The notes beneath the pieces were generated by a model. That model worked only from the letters and a program-made list of their open reading frames with translations, was not told the origin of the DNA and did not search any database. A program made the translations under genes and the position numbers. Positions 12,236 through 22,737 of a stretch of DNA of 64,000 nucleotides are shown one piece after another (the stretch's first letter is position 1; each line of letters begins with the position of its first letter). Origin of the DNA: Gnetum montanum (Eukaryota; Streptophyta; Gnetopsida; Gnetales; Gnetaceae); NCBI GenBank assembly GCA_015680685.1, contig MNCI01035006.1, positions 644,519-708,518 of the forward strand, written 5' to 3'.

Positions 12236-15200
12236 ATGACTACCACCAACACCAACATTTCAACCAAGTCCATTCCGGATACCATGGGCCCCATGGCAAT
12301 GCTGATGCCTGTTATGCAACCCATAGGGGTCCATGGTGAGGTTAATCCCCGGGGAGGACCCTGCCGATCTCTCAGACTACAAGGGAAGAATCCATCATTC
12401 AACATTATCAACAAGGAACAATATAATTTCATATGTGTAAAAATCCAAGCTAGCCTAGCAGTGGATCAAACTGAAATGGAGGCTAAAAGACAATATTAAC
12501 TGTTTCATAGGGGAGGACATGAGTTCGTCCCTTCCCGTATGACATCATCCCTCTTCCAGAGCACTACTTTGAGCTCATCTCACAACTCCTCCTAGCCAGG
12601 AATCAGTCTTTAAACCAGTCTATGACAAATCCTCAATTAGAAGAGGAGGATGAATTTGCGGCTTAGTCCAAACACGAGGATTGATACCATACTCTCAGTC
12701 CGCACACTTACGCAAACCCGTTATTTCATCCCTTCACGGGGGATACCATGTCCCTCCATTAATTTAAAACCACTCAAGCACATGTGCCTCAACAAGAAGC
12801 ATCCATGCTTATTCCCACTCCCCCAGTGATCGATAGCCAACTCAATATACCCCTCGCCACTATTCCTCCCATTACCAAATTATCCCATCTCTTGCAAATA
12901 CAACCCCAATAACAACCCCCGCAAACCAATGTAGGAGCAACCTTTCCACCCCGAGTGATCAGGATGCCATATGTGATACCTGCTTCTACATCCTCACACT
13001 ATATACCACAGATCCAAACCTAAAGAACACCCTTCATCACTTCAATTCAACAAGTTCAGGGCATTCCCTCACAAATCATGACTCGACAGTGGGCTGGGAC
13101 TTGTACACAAGCGCATCAACCCCATAACTACAATGTACCACCTCCTACAATTCCACCCATGAACATCCCTCAAGTACAACAACAACAACAACAAAAACCC
13201 TTTCCTTACAGTATGCCACCCTTAGCAGCACCTACCATGAATATTCCACAAGCGCAACCTCCAACTACTCAACTTTCCCCTTTCCCGCCCACCATACAAC
13301 AATCTAACTTGTATACTACGTAACATAATCAATCGGCCATCTCACCTAGTGCCCAAGACTGGGCTGAAGCCAAATAACTAATGCAAGAGCTAACTGATGA
13401 GGTTAAGCACCTCAAAACAGCTACCAACGAAGAGCTTAAGATAGTAGATTTCTATCAAGATGACCCTATCAGCTCTTTGATTCCACCTCTAACATTACCT
13501 AAAGGTGTTTCCCTACCCACGTTAACCAAATACACTAGGGAAACAAACCCCAACATCCATCTTGTAATATTTAGACTAGAGTGCGTGTTACTTCAGGCGT
13601 GGCCACATGCCATCTTGCGAGTGTTCCCCATGTCCCTCACTGGGAGAGCACTTGACTGGTATCGGGCATTACCTCGAGACTCCATATCTTCTTTGGAAGA
13701 TTTATTACACCAGTTCATTACCAGGTTCAAGTACAACTTAAAGCCTGAAGAAACTTGATAGCCTCATACAGATCAAGCAAGCACTGCTTGAACCTGTTCA
13801 AAAATTTATTCAACATTGGAGTGCTGCCCTCAATGAGCTCCATGAGCCAATCCCGGAGACTTATCTCCTCACTATTCTAAAGGGGGCCATTAATGATTTT
13901 GTGAAATTCAAATTATACTATCTTAATGCATGCACTCTCAGCCAAGCATTTGTACAAATAAAGAACATAGAAGAGATAGCCCAAAATAACCATGACCCCG
14001 CCTATTCAGCCTTTAAAAACCAACATAATAAGAAAGACAAAGAAAAGGCTAAGGCAAATATAGCAGTAGTAGCAGAAACACAACAAACGAGTACGGGAAA
14101 ACAAGGCAAACCGCCTACTGCCCCTACTAACTATGCTAGACCTGTGCCCGCTACTGCACCCGAACCGTCGACATCACAAAATCCTACGCTAGGTCATGCG
14201 AGAAACTTCGAGAGGAGAGACCCCTCTCAATACACACCGTTGCCCATGAAACCCTCGTAATTATTTAACCAACTCTTGAAGGCTGGGCTAATGAAACATA
14301 AATAATTGTCCCTCACAGCAATCCAAAGACATGATCGATTCTGTCAGTTGGTCAAGAACCCAAGCTTGGAAACGCTAGATGAGCCCCTAGTTCCAAGAGG
14401 CTTTAGAATAGACCACTTTTGTGATTATCATCAATGCAATGGGCATGGCACTGACTATTGTTTCACCCTTAAATAAGATATTCAATGGATGATTGATTGA
14501 GGTGAAATCACTTTTGATGAGGCCAACCCAGTTAAACCACAAAACCAGGCCATGGGCATATATAAGGATCCTCTAAATACTAAGGAAGCTCCATACGTAA
14601 TTAACACTATCTACTTAGACAACGAACAAAAAGCTCCTAGGGTTAACACTATTTATTCAGATAATGAACAAAAAATACCTAAGAGACCATTTGTAGTTCG
14701 TATTTCTCCTACTACATGCACACCTGCGCCTCAATCATCATACTCTCCATGTAACCTGCCTACCCCGCAAAGACCCTATGTCATCCAGATACCCCCCACG
14801 GTGGTACCCTCTACCATACCACTAAAACCATACGTGGTGCGTGTACCTCCCGCTGCTACTATCGCAAACACGCAACCTCCTACCTGGCCCGCTCCCTATG
14901 TAGTCCGGGTGCCACCTGTGGTCGCAACTATAGAGGTACAACCCCCAACCAGACCAACTCTATATGTTGTCACGATACCCGAACACCCTGATAACCACCA
15001 ACCTTCCACCCCGCAAATACAAAATAAATCTACCCCATATGTTGTTAGGGTGCCTAGGCGGCCTGACACTCAACCACCTTCAACAGTCCAATCACAACCC
15101 CTACCTACTCCATACATCATACAGGTTCCAAAGCAACCAGATGTTCAGAAACCAAATGTTCCCCTATGCCACACGCGGGAACGCTTGGTAGACAGGCTCA

Positions 15201-15560
15201 CACGGGAACGATTGAAGAAAGAACATCAACAGCTTGCCTTAGGACCCTCCAAGCCTACTCCATTAAGTGCAGTACCGATGGCATCGCCTACTAATGAACC
15301 AAACACGAGCTATAAGGGAGAATCATCAATAATACATGATGCATCCAAATCAACAGTGACGGAAGAAAACGTCAAACTAGCTACACATGAGATAAAACTG
15401 TTGGGCCCGATGGACCAAGTAACCATTAACAACCATACACCTAATAGTAGAGATCTGGCAATAGCCCTAACGCAAGTTACGTAGGCACTTAAACAGAAAA
15501 ATACTTCATTAAGCCTATATGACCTGATATTAACTTCTCAAACTCATCGCGAAGCCCTAG
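12236..15560 (+). pseudogene. Tat-type gag of element B (broken)
   Basis: The ATG at 12,236 is supported by element C, whose gag starts at the matching place and shares GPCRSLRLQ/RPCCFLRLQ and QYNFICVK/HYNFLCAK. The capsid region follows: DFYQDDPIS, FPMSLTGRALDWYRAL and FITRFKYNLKPEE (13,450-13,755), then a +1 frameshift, KGAINDFVKFKLYYL, a Lys-rich stretch and a CHHC-type knuckle CDYHQCNGHGTDYC near 14,430. A linker with seven PYVVRVPP-like repeats (14,690-15,135) leads to protease. Stops near 14,258, 14,475 and 15,482 and the frameshift at about 13,757 make it inactive. Gag would form the particle and package element RNA. Confidence 0.85.
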
Positions 15561-15565
15561 TATGT

Positions 15566-16495
15566 ATGTTGACATCAATCCTAGTAAGTGAAGACTTACC
15601 TCTGAATGAACTTTCAATTCATGCTGTAATGTATTCGCCTCAAGGATCAACTTCTAAATCACTAGGCTTCCACACTAACAACATCAAAATTGATGAAAAA
15701 ATAGGGGAAGTAACAACTGCATCTATGTTCATAACGATACAAGGAAATCAATTCAAAATACATCGGGTGCATGTAGATGACGGATCCGCCACAAACATAG
15801 TATCCTACCCCGTCATTGAACAATTGGGGCTCACAGAACTAATTAGACCAACCTCCACCACATGCTTAAAATCGTTTAGTGGATCATGCGTAGTAGTAAA
15901 AGGCACCATAACTTTGGACTTTATAGCAAGGGATAGATTCCCCACATATGCTAACTTTGTTGTCATCGACGAAATGCTAGGGTTCAATTTAATATTAGGA
16001 AGATCCTAGTTGGCCCAACTCAAAGCAGTCTCTTCCCCCATACACCAAGAGATTCACCTACCTTACGAAGGTGGTGAAATTGTTATACATGGGGAGACTA
16101 TTACACCTACCATCTCGTCACATACAGATACAAACCAAGGCTTGGAAGTTAAGTTTGAAGAACCTAAACAGGATGACACAAATGAAAAACAAAGTTGCAC
16201 GCAACCAGTAAACAATGATCCATTAGACGTAAATCAAGCTTTACCCAACATAGAAACACCTGGACTTGAAACTGTACATACACTACCTAACCTAGAAACT
16301 ACACCAAACATCGAAACTACTGTACATATGGAAACACTAGAAGACACCAGCATAGAGCCTACTCTATCAGATGTCCCTTGGGATGAATTACCGTTCAATG
16401 TAATCAGCGAAGGGGATGCTAAGTACAGAATCACATCTATCAGCATCACTCTTAATGTTAAATTAAGAAAAATAAAAAAATTGCTAAACCACTAA
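15566..16495 (+). pseudogene. Retropepsin-like protease of element B (one stop)
   Basis: An aspartic-protease core is visible: HVDDGSATNIV is the catalytic loop (DDG in place of DSG/DTG), and GFNLILGRS is the conserved (I/L)LGR segment near the C-terminus. A TAG replaces the Trp that follows in element C (LGRSWLAQL). After LPYEGGEIVIHG the frame continues about 130 codons through an acidic Thr/Glu-rich tail and ends at 16,495, where hairpin array 1 begins. It would cleave Gag and Pol. No RT sequence follows in the same frame; RT lies 6.2 kb away. Confidence 0.85.
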
Positions 16496-16502
16496 AATAT
16501 AT

Positions 16503-16757
16503 TCCTCGTCTGAAATGACATTAAAATACCACATGTCCGCAACGACATAAAACTAGCCATGGCCAGAAATGGCCGGTTTACCAAGGAACCCACTAGTATC
16601 ACTTGAAACTTTTCTTGTTTACATGTGGCCCGAAATGATCTTAAACTAGTACATGGGGCCCAGAATGGCTTTAAATTAGAACATCGAGACTACAGTCCGT
16701 CATGACTTTAAATTGACACATAGGTGCCCATGGCCCGAAATGGCCTTAAACTAGATC
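16503..16757 (+). repeat. Hairpin array 1 of element B (after protease)
   Basis: About seven degenerate units, each an inverted repeat round a 6-nt loop followed by a TWAAACTRGCA-like core. Examples are ATGTC/GACAT at 16,533-16,548, AGTC/GACT at 16,694-16,707, and GGCC/GGCC units near 16,560 and 16,735. Stem sequences differ but pair. Confidence 0.75.
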
Positions 16758-17285
16758 ATTTTCTTACATTTCTTTTCTCTTAATTCAATTTTACAGTTTG
16801 AATTTATGCTTACCCTGTTGCGTTGTTGTGTTATCAGCCATAGTTTTCCTTCATATTTCCCTTTTTACATGATTATGCTCCTACTTCTGTTCCTACTTTG
16901 TGCGTTATACTTAAACATAAAAATGAACAAAAACGTTTTACATTGCTGCATTGTGTTTACATTTAAGCCCAAAAGATTTTTACTTTAAATTTATGCTTAT
17001 TAGTGTTTAAACAAACTTAAAATTCAAACAAAAAAAGGAATAACAGAAAACTCAATCGAAAAAAAATAGTATAAATGTATCAACATCAAATTACAACTTA
17101 GTGCAATGTCCCCACACGATACATAGATCGCATACATAAACATTTTAACAACAAACAAAAAATATATTCATATCCAATTACAACAATTAACCGATTCCAT
17201 CCATCAGTTCATATACAATCTAAAGCAAAAAATTCTATTTGTGACTCATGTAAAAACATGAGCGATGATAATACCAAATTTAAAA
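16758..17285. other. Spacer between hairpin array 1 and the antisense gene
   Basis: AT-rich with no coding signal. It would hold the 3' UTR of the antisense gene; I saw no canonical AATAAA on the minus strand close to its stop codon. Confidence 0.5.
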
Positions 17286-17484
17286 CTAAGCATCAGGGTC
17301 GGGAGGGGTGTCCCCCTTAGACTCCCCAGCGCCATGGGTCCCTGCTCCACTGGGGCCACCTTCTTGACCATCATCATTGCCCTAACCCTATGAAAAGGTA
17401 AAAGAAAATAATTAACACAAAAAGAAAAGAGAAGAATTCCAAAAGTTATTTAATATATAAAATTCACAAGTTTAAACAACTTAC

Positions 17485-18268
17485 TGAAGAAGATCCTCCT
17501 AGACCGAATTCTAATCGATGAAGGATTTCTTCTTTAGAGATACTTGCCCAGTCAGTCCCATCAAGGCCCAGATCAACATTGGCCAAAGCCTTCCCTTTGT
17601 CCATCAAGGACCAAGTGGGAAATTTCAGAGGAAACTCGCTCATAGTAACCTCCCCAAAAGCTGTGGTGATTACCCTCTTGGGGGATTCCATCTCCACCAC
17701 AGTATGCTTAGCAAATGCATCAAATGAAGAGCGCAGGCCTAAACCCTCAACAAACATCTCCAGCTGATGCTTCTCTATAGATACCTCCTTTAAAGACTTT
17801 TATAATGATACTTATGGGTCTTTTCATCTTGACCCCATTTCTGCACCTTAGAAGCAAAAGCCTTCCAATCCTGACATTTGAGGTTTAGTAAATCTATTTG
17901 TGCCTTATGCTCCGCTAGCTCTCGATTCATTGATCCTTGGCGATTCAATAAATTCCAATATCTATTATAAGTAATCTCAGAAGTTCACCAAGAACGATCA
18001 CCTATTAACCTTGCTGAGGTGAACTCATAGCACGATTTGAGATCATCTTGTTCTGATGATAGCTTGGAAATCTCTTTTTCTCCTGCCTGAATCTGCAACC
18101 ATAGCCTTTTGATGGAGCGCCTATAGGTCGAAAGAGACTTGGCGTTCTGTATAATGCATTCTGCCACTTCATCATAGATCTGTCGGGGTACTTGCTCAAT
18201 CTCTGGAGGTAGTCCAGGAAAACTATCAATACACGTAGCCTCAAATGGATGCCACCTATGCTTAGTCC
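17485..18268 (-). pseudogene. Antisense gene exon 7 of element B (probable coiled coil)
   Basis: After the acceptor CATGGATAG it starts GTKHRWHPFEA, matching GAHLRWDPSAP in element C. A heptad-like charged stretch follows (IKRLWLQIQAGEKEISKL), then NLKCQDWKAFASKVQKWGQ and a conserved end, WASISKEEILHRLEFGL. Stops near 17,985 and a shift near 17,800 interrupt it. Confidence 0.7.
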
Positions 18269-19009
18269 CTATCCATGTGAGACGGACATGCATTAGACAT
18301 CAGATAGTAGAAATAGATGCAAAAAATCGAAAGATTCGAAACACTTAAGATACATGTACCTATGTCAGGATGAGCTTCCTGGATGCGATCAACTACCTCA
18401 TCAACGACACCAGCTATAAATTCCATTTTACTTGGCATTTCAATCCAAGTAAATGGTTCATGTGTAGGAGATGGGTTAACTTCGGTGGTCATTTCTATGG
18501 GAGCCTTCATCATAGGGACTTCTAAATGAACGTCAGGAACCATCCTAGTCTCAACATTTTCACCTAGTGGCAGTAAAAAACATAAAATTAAAACTTTGAA
18601 CAATGAGAAGCACAATTCAAAGGCAAATAAACATGATATGGAAAATATATCAAAATCTCTGTCTTCCTCCCGATTTAGAGGATTGCCAAGGTCTAGCCTC
18701 CCTCCGAGGAAACCATCAAACATCTCATCGACTCCATCTTGATCATCAATGTTACCCTCTTCTGTGCTATCTCCCTCTTGATCTTTCATTCCTCCCGTCT
18801 CGTCCCTGCCCATTTCATCCTCCTCATTTAAGTTCGTTGAGACCTCTTCCTCCTCGATGATCAGCGCTAATCTCTCTTTTCTTACTTCAGAAGTCAACGC
18901 TAATGACATTCATAGGTTCAACATCAGTTTCGTATAGAAAACCAAAAAAATAAAGTAAAAACAATGATGATGACAATAAAACAAGGACAAATTAGTGAAT
19001 CAAGCTTAC

Positions 19010-20057
19010 CCCGTACAGGCATCTTAAACCGTATACGTTTCACCCTTGGTTCATCTATAGTTAGAGCAACCTCTCTAGGGTGTTCATGCTTCTGAACTTT
19101 TGATTTTGCTTCCCTGATCATTTCCTTGATCACTCGATCGGCTCTCCTAGCAGTATAGGGTACACTATATGGTTCCAACCCTATGCTGTCATATGTATGA
19201 ATTGAATGACTAGATGACCCCTCCGTTGTGACAGAAACCAATTCGTCAATCCCCTTGAGAGCATCTTGAGATTTGGCCACCTCAAATAAGTGGCGAATCC
19301 ACGGGCAAGATAGTTGGTCGCGATCCCTCAACACGTACTTGTTATCCACGCGAACAACTAAAAATTTAGCCAGCCAGCACAAGTAGCCAGCAAAGAATGC
19401 AAAGGTGAAATGGGATTGCGCCTTAATGTTTGAACGTAGCCTCACTATCTCCCTGTGGAAACCTATGAGTAAAAACTCGACCCAATTATAACGTACCCCA
19501 GTCTCCAGAATCGTGTGCATGATACGCACAGGTTCCACCCCAAAAGTCTTTAATTGAGATAGGGATTTGGGAAACGCCCGCACTCTGAACAAGGGATACA
19601 ACTCATTAACTTCAGCTACTTTTGATTTTCCCTACATGGGGAATCCCTTAGCGCCTTTAAGAACGTCCAACCAGTCCTCCAACTCACGCACAACATGGAG
19701 CTCTTTCTGCGCTCTATCCAAAATCACTTTAGTCCCAGCTGTTGGTTATGTCAAAGAAGTCTGAGAAGAACCCTACAGATAGATGGAAAACCACTTTGAC
19801 ACCCTTGATGTGAGTGCTATAGTAGGTGACAAATTCATCGAAAGAATCAACGATTCTAATCATCTCCATAACAGAAACATCAGGGCTCAGAGCAGTAAAC
19901 AAATCCATGAGGCCTGCATCACTCAAACAACTGATGATATGTGGTGGTGCCCTAGTATGTAACCATCGCTGTGCATCACTGATTTCCCTGAATTTCATAA
20001 ACAAAGTGCTCTCAGTCAGCCCGGTTGTGATAGTGGCTCCACCAGGGGGGACGTCCG
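19010..20057 (-). pseudogene. Antisense gene exon 4 of element B (core domain)
   Basis: The acceptor follows GTGCATACAG and the donor is GTAAGC. It carries DAQRWLHTRAPP, SDAGLMDLFTAL, LYPLFRVRAFPKSLSQ, YNWVEFLLIGFH and FTFAFFAGYLCWLAKFLVV. Each has a clear counterpart in element C exon 4, which is two bases longer. A frameshift (about 19,740) and a TAG (about 19,635) break it. The 'xxAGLMxLFxxI' opening recalls the start of plant mobile domain proteins; this is inference. Confidence 0.75.
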
Positions 20058-21419
20058 CTGTATGCACAAGATAACACCATGGAGTCAATATAACCAATGA
20101 TGTAGCAGAAAAAACAAACTGAGGTGTCAAAAATACCATTACTTACCATCAGTTGATAGATCCAAATCACTAGAAGCCAAATCAGCATCGCATGGAAAAA
20201 TTGGCCCATTATGAGACCAATCCCCATGCAGCCATCCCTTAGCCTTGCATTGTGTAAGTGCCCTCGAGTACTGTTTGTGAGAATGAATGATGTCACCCTT
20301 AGTTTGGGCTAACACAGCACCACGGAGATTGGGGCCCGCCATGAAAGTCTCTAAGGTGGTACGAGCCAAAGCGAGTCCATCATCGCCTACGCACACTCCT
20401 TCTTTATTGAATTGAGGCTTGCAAAGAGAGGGCGATCAAAATATAAACCACTACTAAGCAACAAGGTAAAGATGGTAAATTGAACGACCTTACCTTCCTA
20501 CTCAGTACACTATTCCAGGAGGGTTCTAGAACAAAGTATAAGCATGAGCAGCTAGGAATATGGTATTATTGATGTGGTGAGGGCCATCTAACAATAAGTC
20601 CCATACACGTAACAATGAACGGGTAGATCTAGGTCCTCCAGAAGGACCATCCTCAATCATGAGCGATCCCTCATCAATGTCCTCCATAAACGCTACTACC
20701 CCATTTGAAGATCCTGGTAACATGGTCTCAAGCACGCTTCGTGCTAACTGATCACTTAAGTGGGACCGTATTACCACGCTGAATCTCTCTAGCATGAAGG
20801 GAAGAAAATAGCTAACACCCATTCTAAACCATACCCCATTTTGACCAATGATCAGATCAGGAGTAGGTTCATCAAAATCAATGGGCCAAACCACGCCAAA
20901 ACCCCGACAACCTCCACCACTAGGAGGAACGGCTTGGAATTCCTACAAGTGTTCAGAAACCACGACAAATCAGCTATACAAGAAAATGAAATAATAAAAT
21001 AAAGTTTCACCCTAGCAGCTAACACTTGAAAAGAAACTGTTGTTCTCTTCACGCCCAGCGTGCAGACCCTACATGCTGCAAACCCCAGTGTGCAGACCTT
21101 GCACGCTGCAACGTGGACACACAAACCTCGCACGTCGAGCATGTCCTTCAAGCTATGAAAACATTTACACTATGGTAACCTTTACGCTACAGAAACCGTT
21201 ATGCTACATAATGGGGCAAACCGACAGGAACAGTAGGCAAAAACACAAATTTTGACGAAGGGTCAGAGCCTACCTGCACGTCGATCCAGACCATGATGGA
21301 ATCCTGGGTCTAGGCAGACACTGGAGCATCACTTCACTCTCTTCGGTAAAGGTCAAGCTAGGCTCCTTCCTCACCTGGCCTTCTACTTGCTTGCCCTTGC
21401 CCATCGTTGCATTCACGTT

Positions 21420-21720
21420 TGGGTTTCGTCCTTGCACGCTACGTTCATGTTGAACCCTTCATGCTGGGGTTTCATCCCTACACACTATGTTCACGTCAAA
21501 CCCTACACACAAGGGTTTCATCCCTGCACGCTGTGTTCACGCTGAATGCTACATGCTGGGGTTTCATCCCTGCACACTACATTCATGTCAAACCTTGCAG
21601 ACTGGGGTTTCGTCCCTGCACGCTGCGTTCATGTCGAACCCTGCACACTGCGGTTTCATCCCTGCATGTTGCATTCACGCTGAACCTTGCACGTTGGGGT
21701 TTGAACCCTTAGCCTCACCT
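21420..21720. repeat. Minisatellite directly 5' of the antisense gene
   Basis: About six copies of a unit of roughly 46 bp, typified by GGGGTTTCATCCCTGCACGC and TTCACGCTGAACCC. On the minus strand it sits immediately upstream of the antisense start codon at 21,404, the expected place of its promoter or 5' UTR. Open frames across it on the plus strand simply reflect the repeat. Confidence 0.8.
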
Positions 21721-22281
21721 TCACGCTAGACATCTGCGTCACATGTTCACGCTGAAGGTCTCGTCCAATCCTTCCACCTGACTCACTGCAACCTGATCTA
21801 TATTACCCTTTTCACCACTGCTGTGCCATACTTGTGCCTACCCCTGCCTTTCCTGCCTGATGTTCGCCTTAGTGTACATTGCAAAATAGGTTCATGCTTG
21901 AGCTTTGGGCATTCACATTGGGGCGTTCATGCTTGAACTTGGTTGTTGGCTACCCTGTGGTTCATGCTAACTCCTATTTATACACTCTGCGTTAAACACG
22001 TTGAGGGCACCTTGAAGTAATTTATTCAATTAATTTAAAAATTAACCAAAATACAAAGTGTGTGTAAATATATATGAACAAAGAAGAAGCAAAAATAATG
22101 AACAAAACAAAAGCAAAGACAACGACATACTGGAATGAACACTACCCACATGTAATATTCTCTTGCGAAGCAACTCCTGTTGCCCACACTAAGCATTTCG
22201 GCGCAAACTCCTCATCTGGCATTCTCACACTCAATAACCAGTACAAATCATACAATCAACTCGACATCATGAACGAACAGT
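21721..22281. other. Spacer upstream of the antisense gene
   Basis: More CACGCTG-like words up to about 21,760, then a sequence that becomes AT-rich near 22,020. No coding motif was recognised. Confidence 0.5.
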
Positions 22282-22610
22282 AATCGGCCCGGTAAGGCCT
22301 TAAACTGCATAATCAGCCTGGTAAGGCCTTAAACTACCACAATCGGCCCAGTAAGGCCTTAAACTGCCAAAATCAGCCCGGTAAGGCCTTAAACTGCCAA
22401 AATTGGCCTGGTAAGGCCTTAAACTGCCACAATCGGCCCAGTAAGGCCTTAAACTGCCACAATCAGTCCAATAATGCCTTAAATTGCCACAATCGGCCCG
22501 ATAAGGCCTTAAAATGCCACAATTAGCCCGGTAAGGCCTTAAACTGCCATAATCGGCCTGGTAAGACCTTAAACTGCCACCATTGGCCCAGTAAGGCCCT
22601 AAACTGCCAT
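22282..22610 (+). repeat. Hairpin array 2 of element B, eleven 30-bp units
   Basis: Eleven regular copies of 30 bp, each reading GGCC-N6-GGCC followed by TTAAACTGCCA. The loops are CGGTAA, TGGTAA or CAGTAA. It lies about 120 bp before the RT frame and beyond the 5' end of the antisense gene. Confidence 0.9.
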
Positions 22611-22710
22611 GCGTCTAGGTACAACGATAAATTACCATCACACACTTTAGTCCAGTTTAGATGCACAAACGCATAAATTACATACATCTGAAAATAACCA
22701 ACCCTCCTAC

Positions 22711-22737
22711 CTCACTTTGCTCCCTATTGATTGGCAG
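22711..22737 (+). promoter_or_regulatory. Strong 3' splice-site sequence before RT (element B)
   Basis: A pyrimidine-rich stretch ending TTGATTGGCAG precedes the RT frame. Element C has CTTTTTTGGCAG at the matching place. Ogre elements are known to splice out an intron between protease and RT, which gives this position meaning; splicing itself is inferred. Confidence 0.55.

Larger units (their letters stand above)
17286..21404 (-). pseudogene. Intron-containing antisense gene inside element B
   Basis: Eight exons can be proposed on the minus strand: 21,404-21,375 (ATG, MGKGKQVEGQ, donor GTGAGG), 20,942-20,494, 20,417-20,147 (donor GTAAGT), 20,057-19,010 (donor GTAAGC), 18,899 to about 18,660 (acidic, donor unclear), 18,563-18,360, 18,268-17,485 (donor GTAAGT) and 17,381-17,286 (stop TAG). 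Each piece matches the antisense gene of element C at 38,884-43,109 in order. Introns 3 and 4 are phase 1 in both elements. The protein would be about 1000 residues: unknown N-terminus, a large domain in exon 4, an acidic segment, a probable coiled coil in exon 7 and a Gly/Asp-rich tail. Exon 4 recalls plant mobile domain or transposon-associated proteins, but only as a remote resemblance. In-frame stops in exons 2, 4 and 7 and a frameshift near 19,740 make this copy dead. Function unknown. Confidence 0.75.

Noticed and set aside
21407-21729. Plus-strand ORFs of 80-101 codons over the 46-bp repeat
   Set aside because: Periodic frame created by the minisatellite; the coding evidence here is on the other strand and further left.
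22282-22610. CRISPR array or satellite reading of the eleven 30-bp repeats
   Set aside because: Units are contiguous with no spacers, and the same hairpin design recurs dispersed in five other places, so it belongs to the element.
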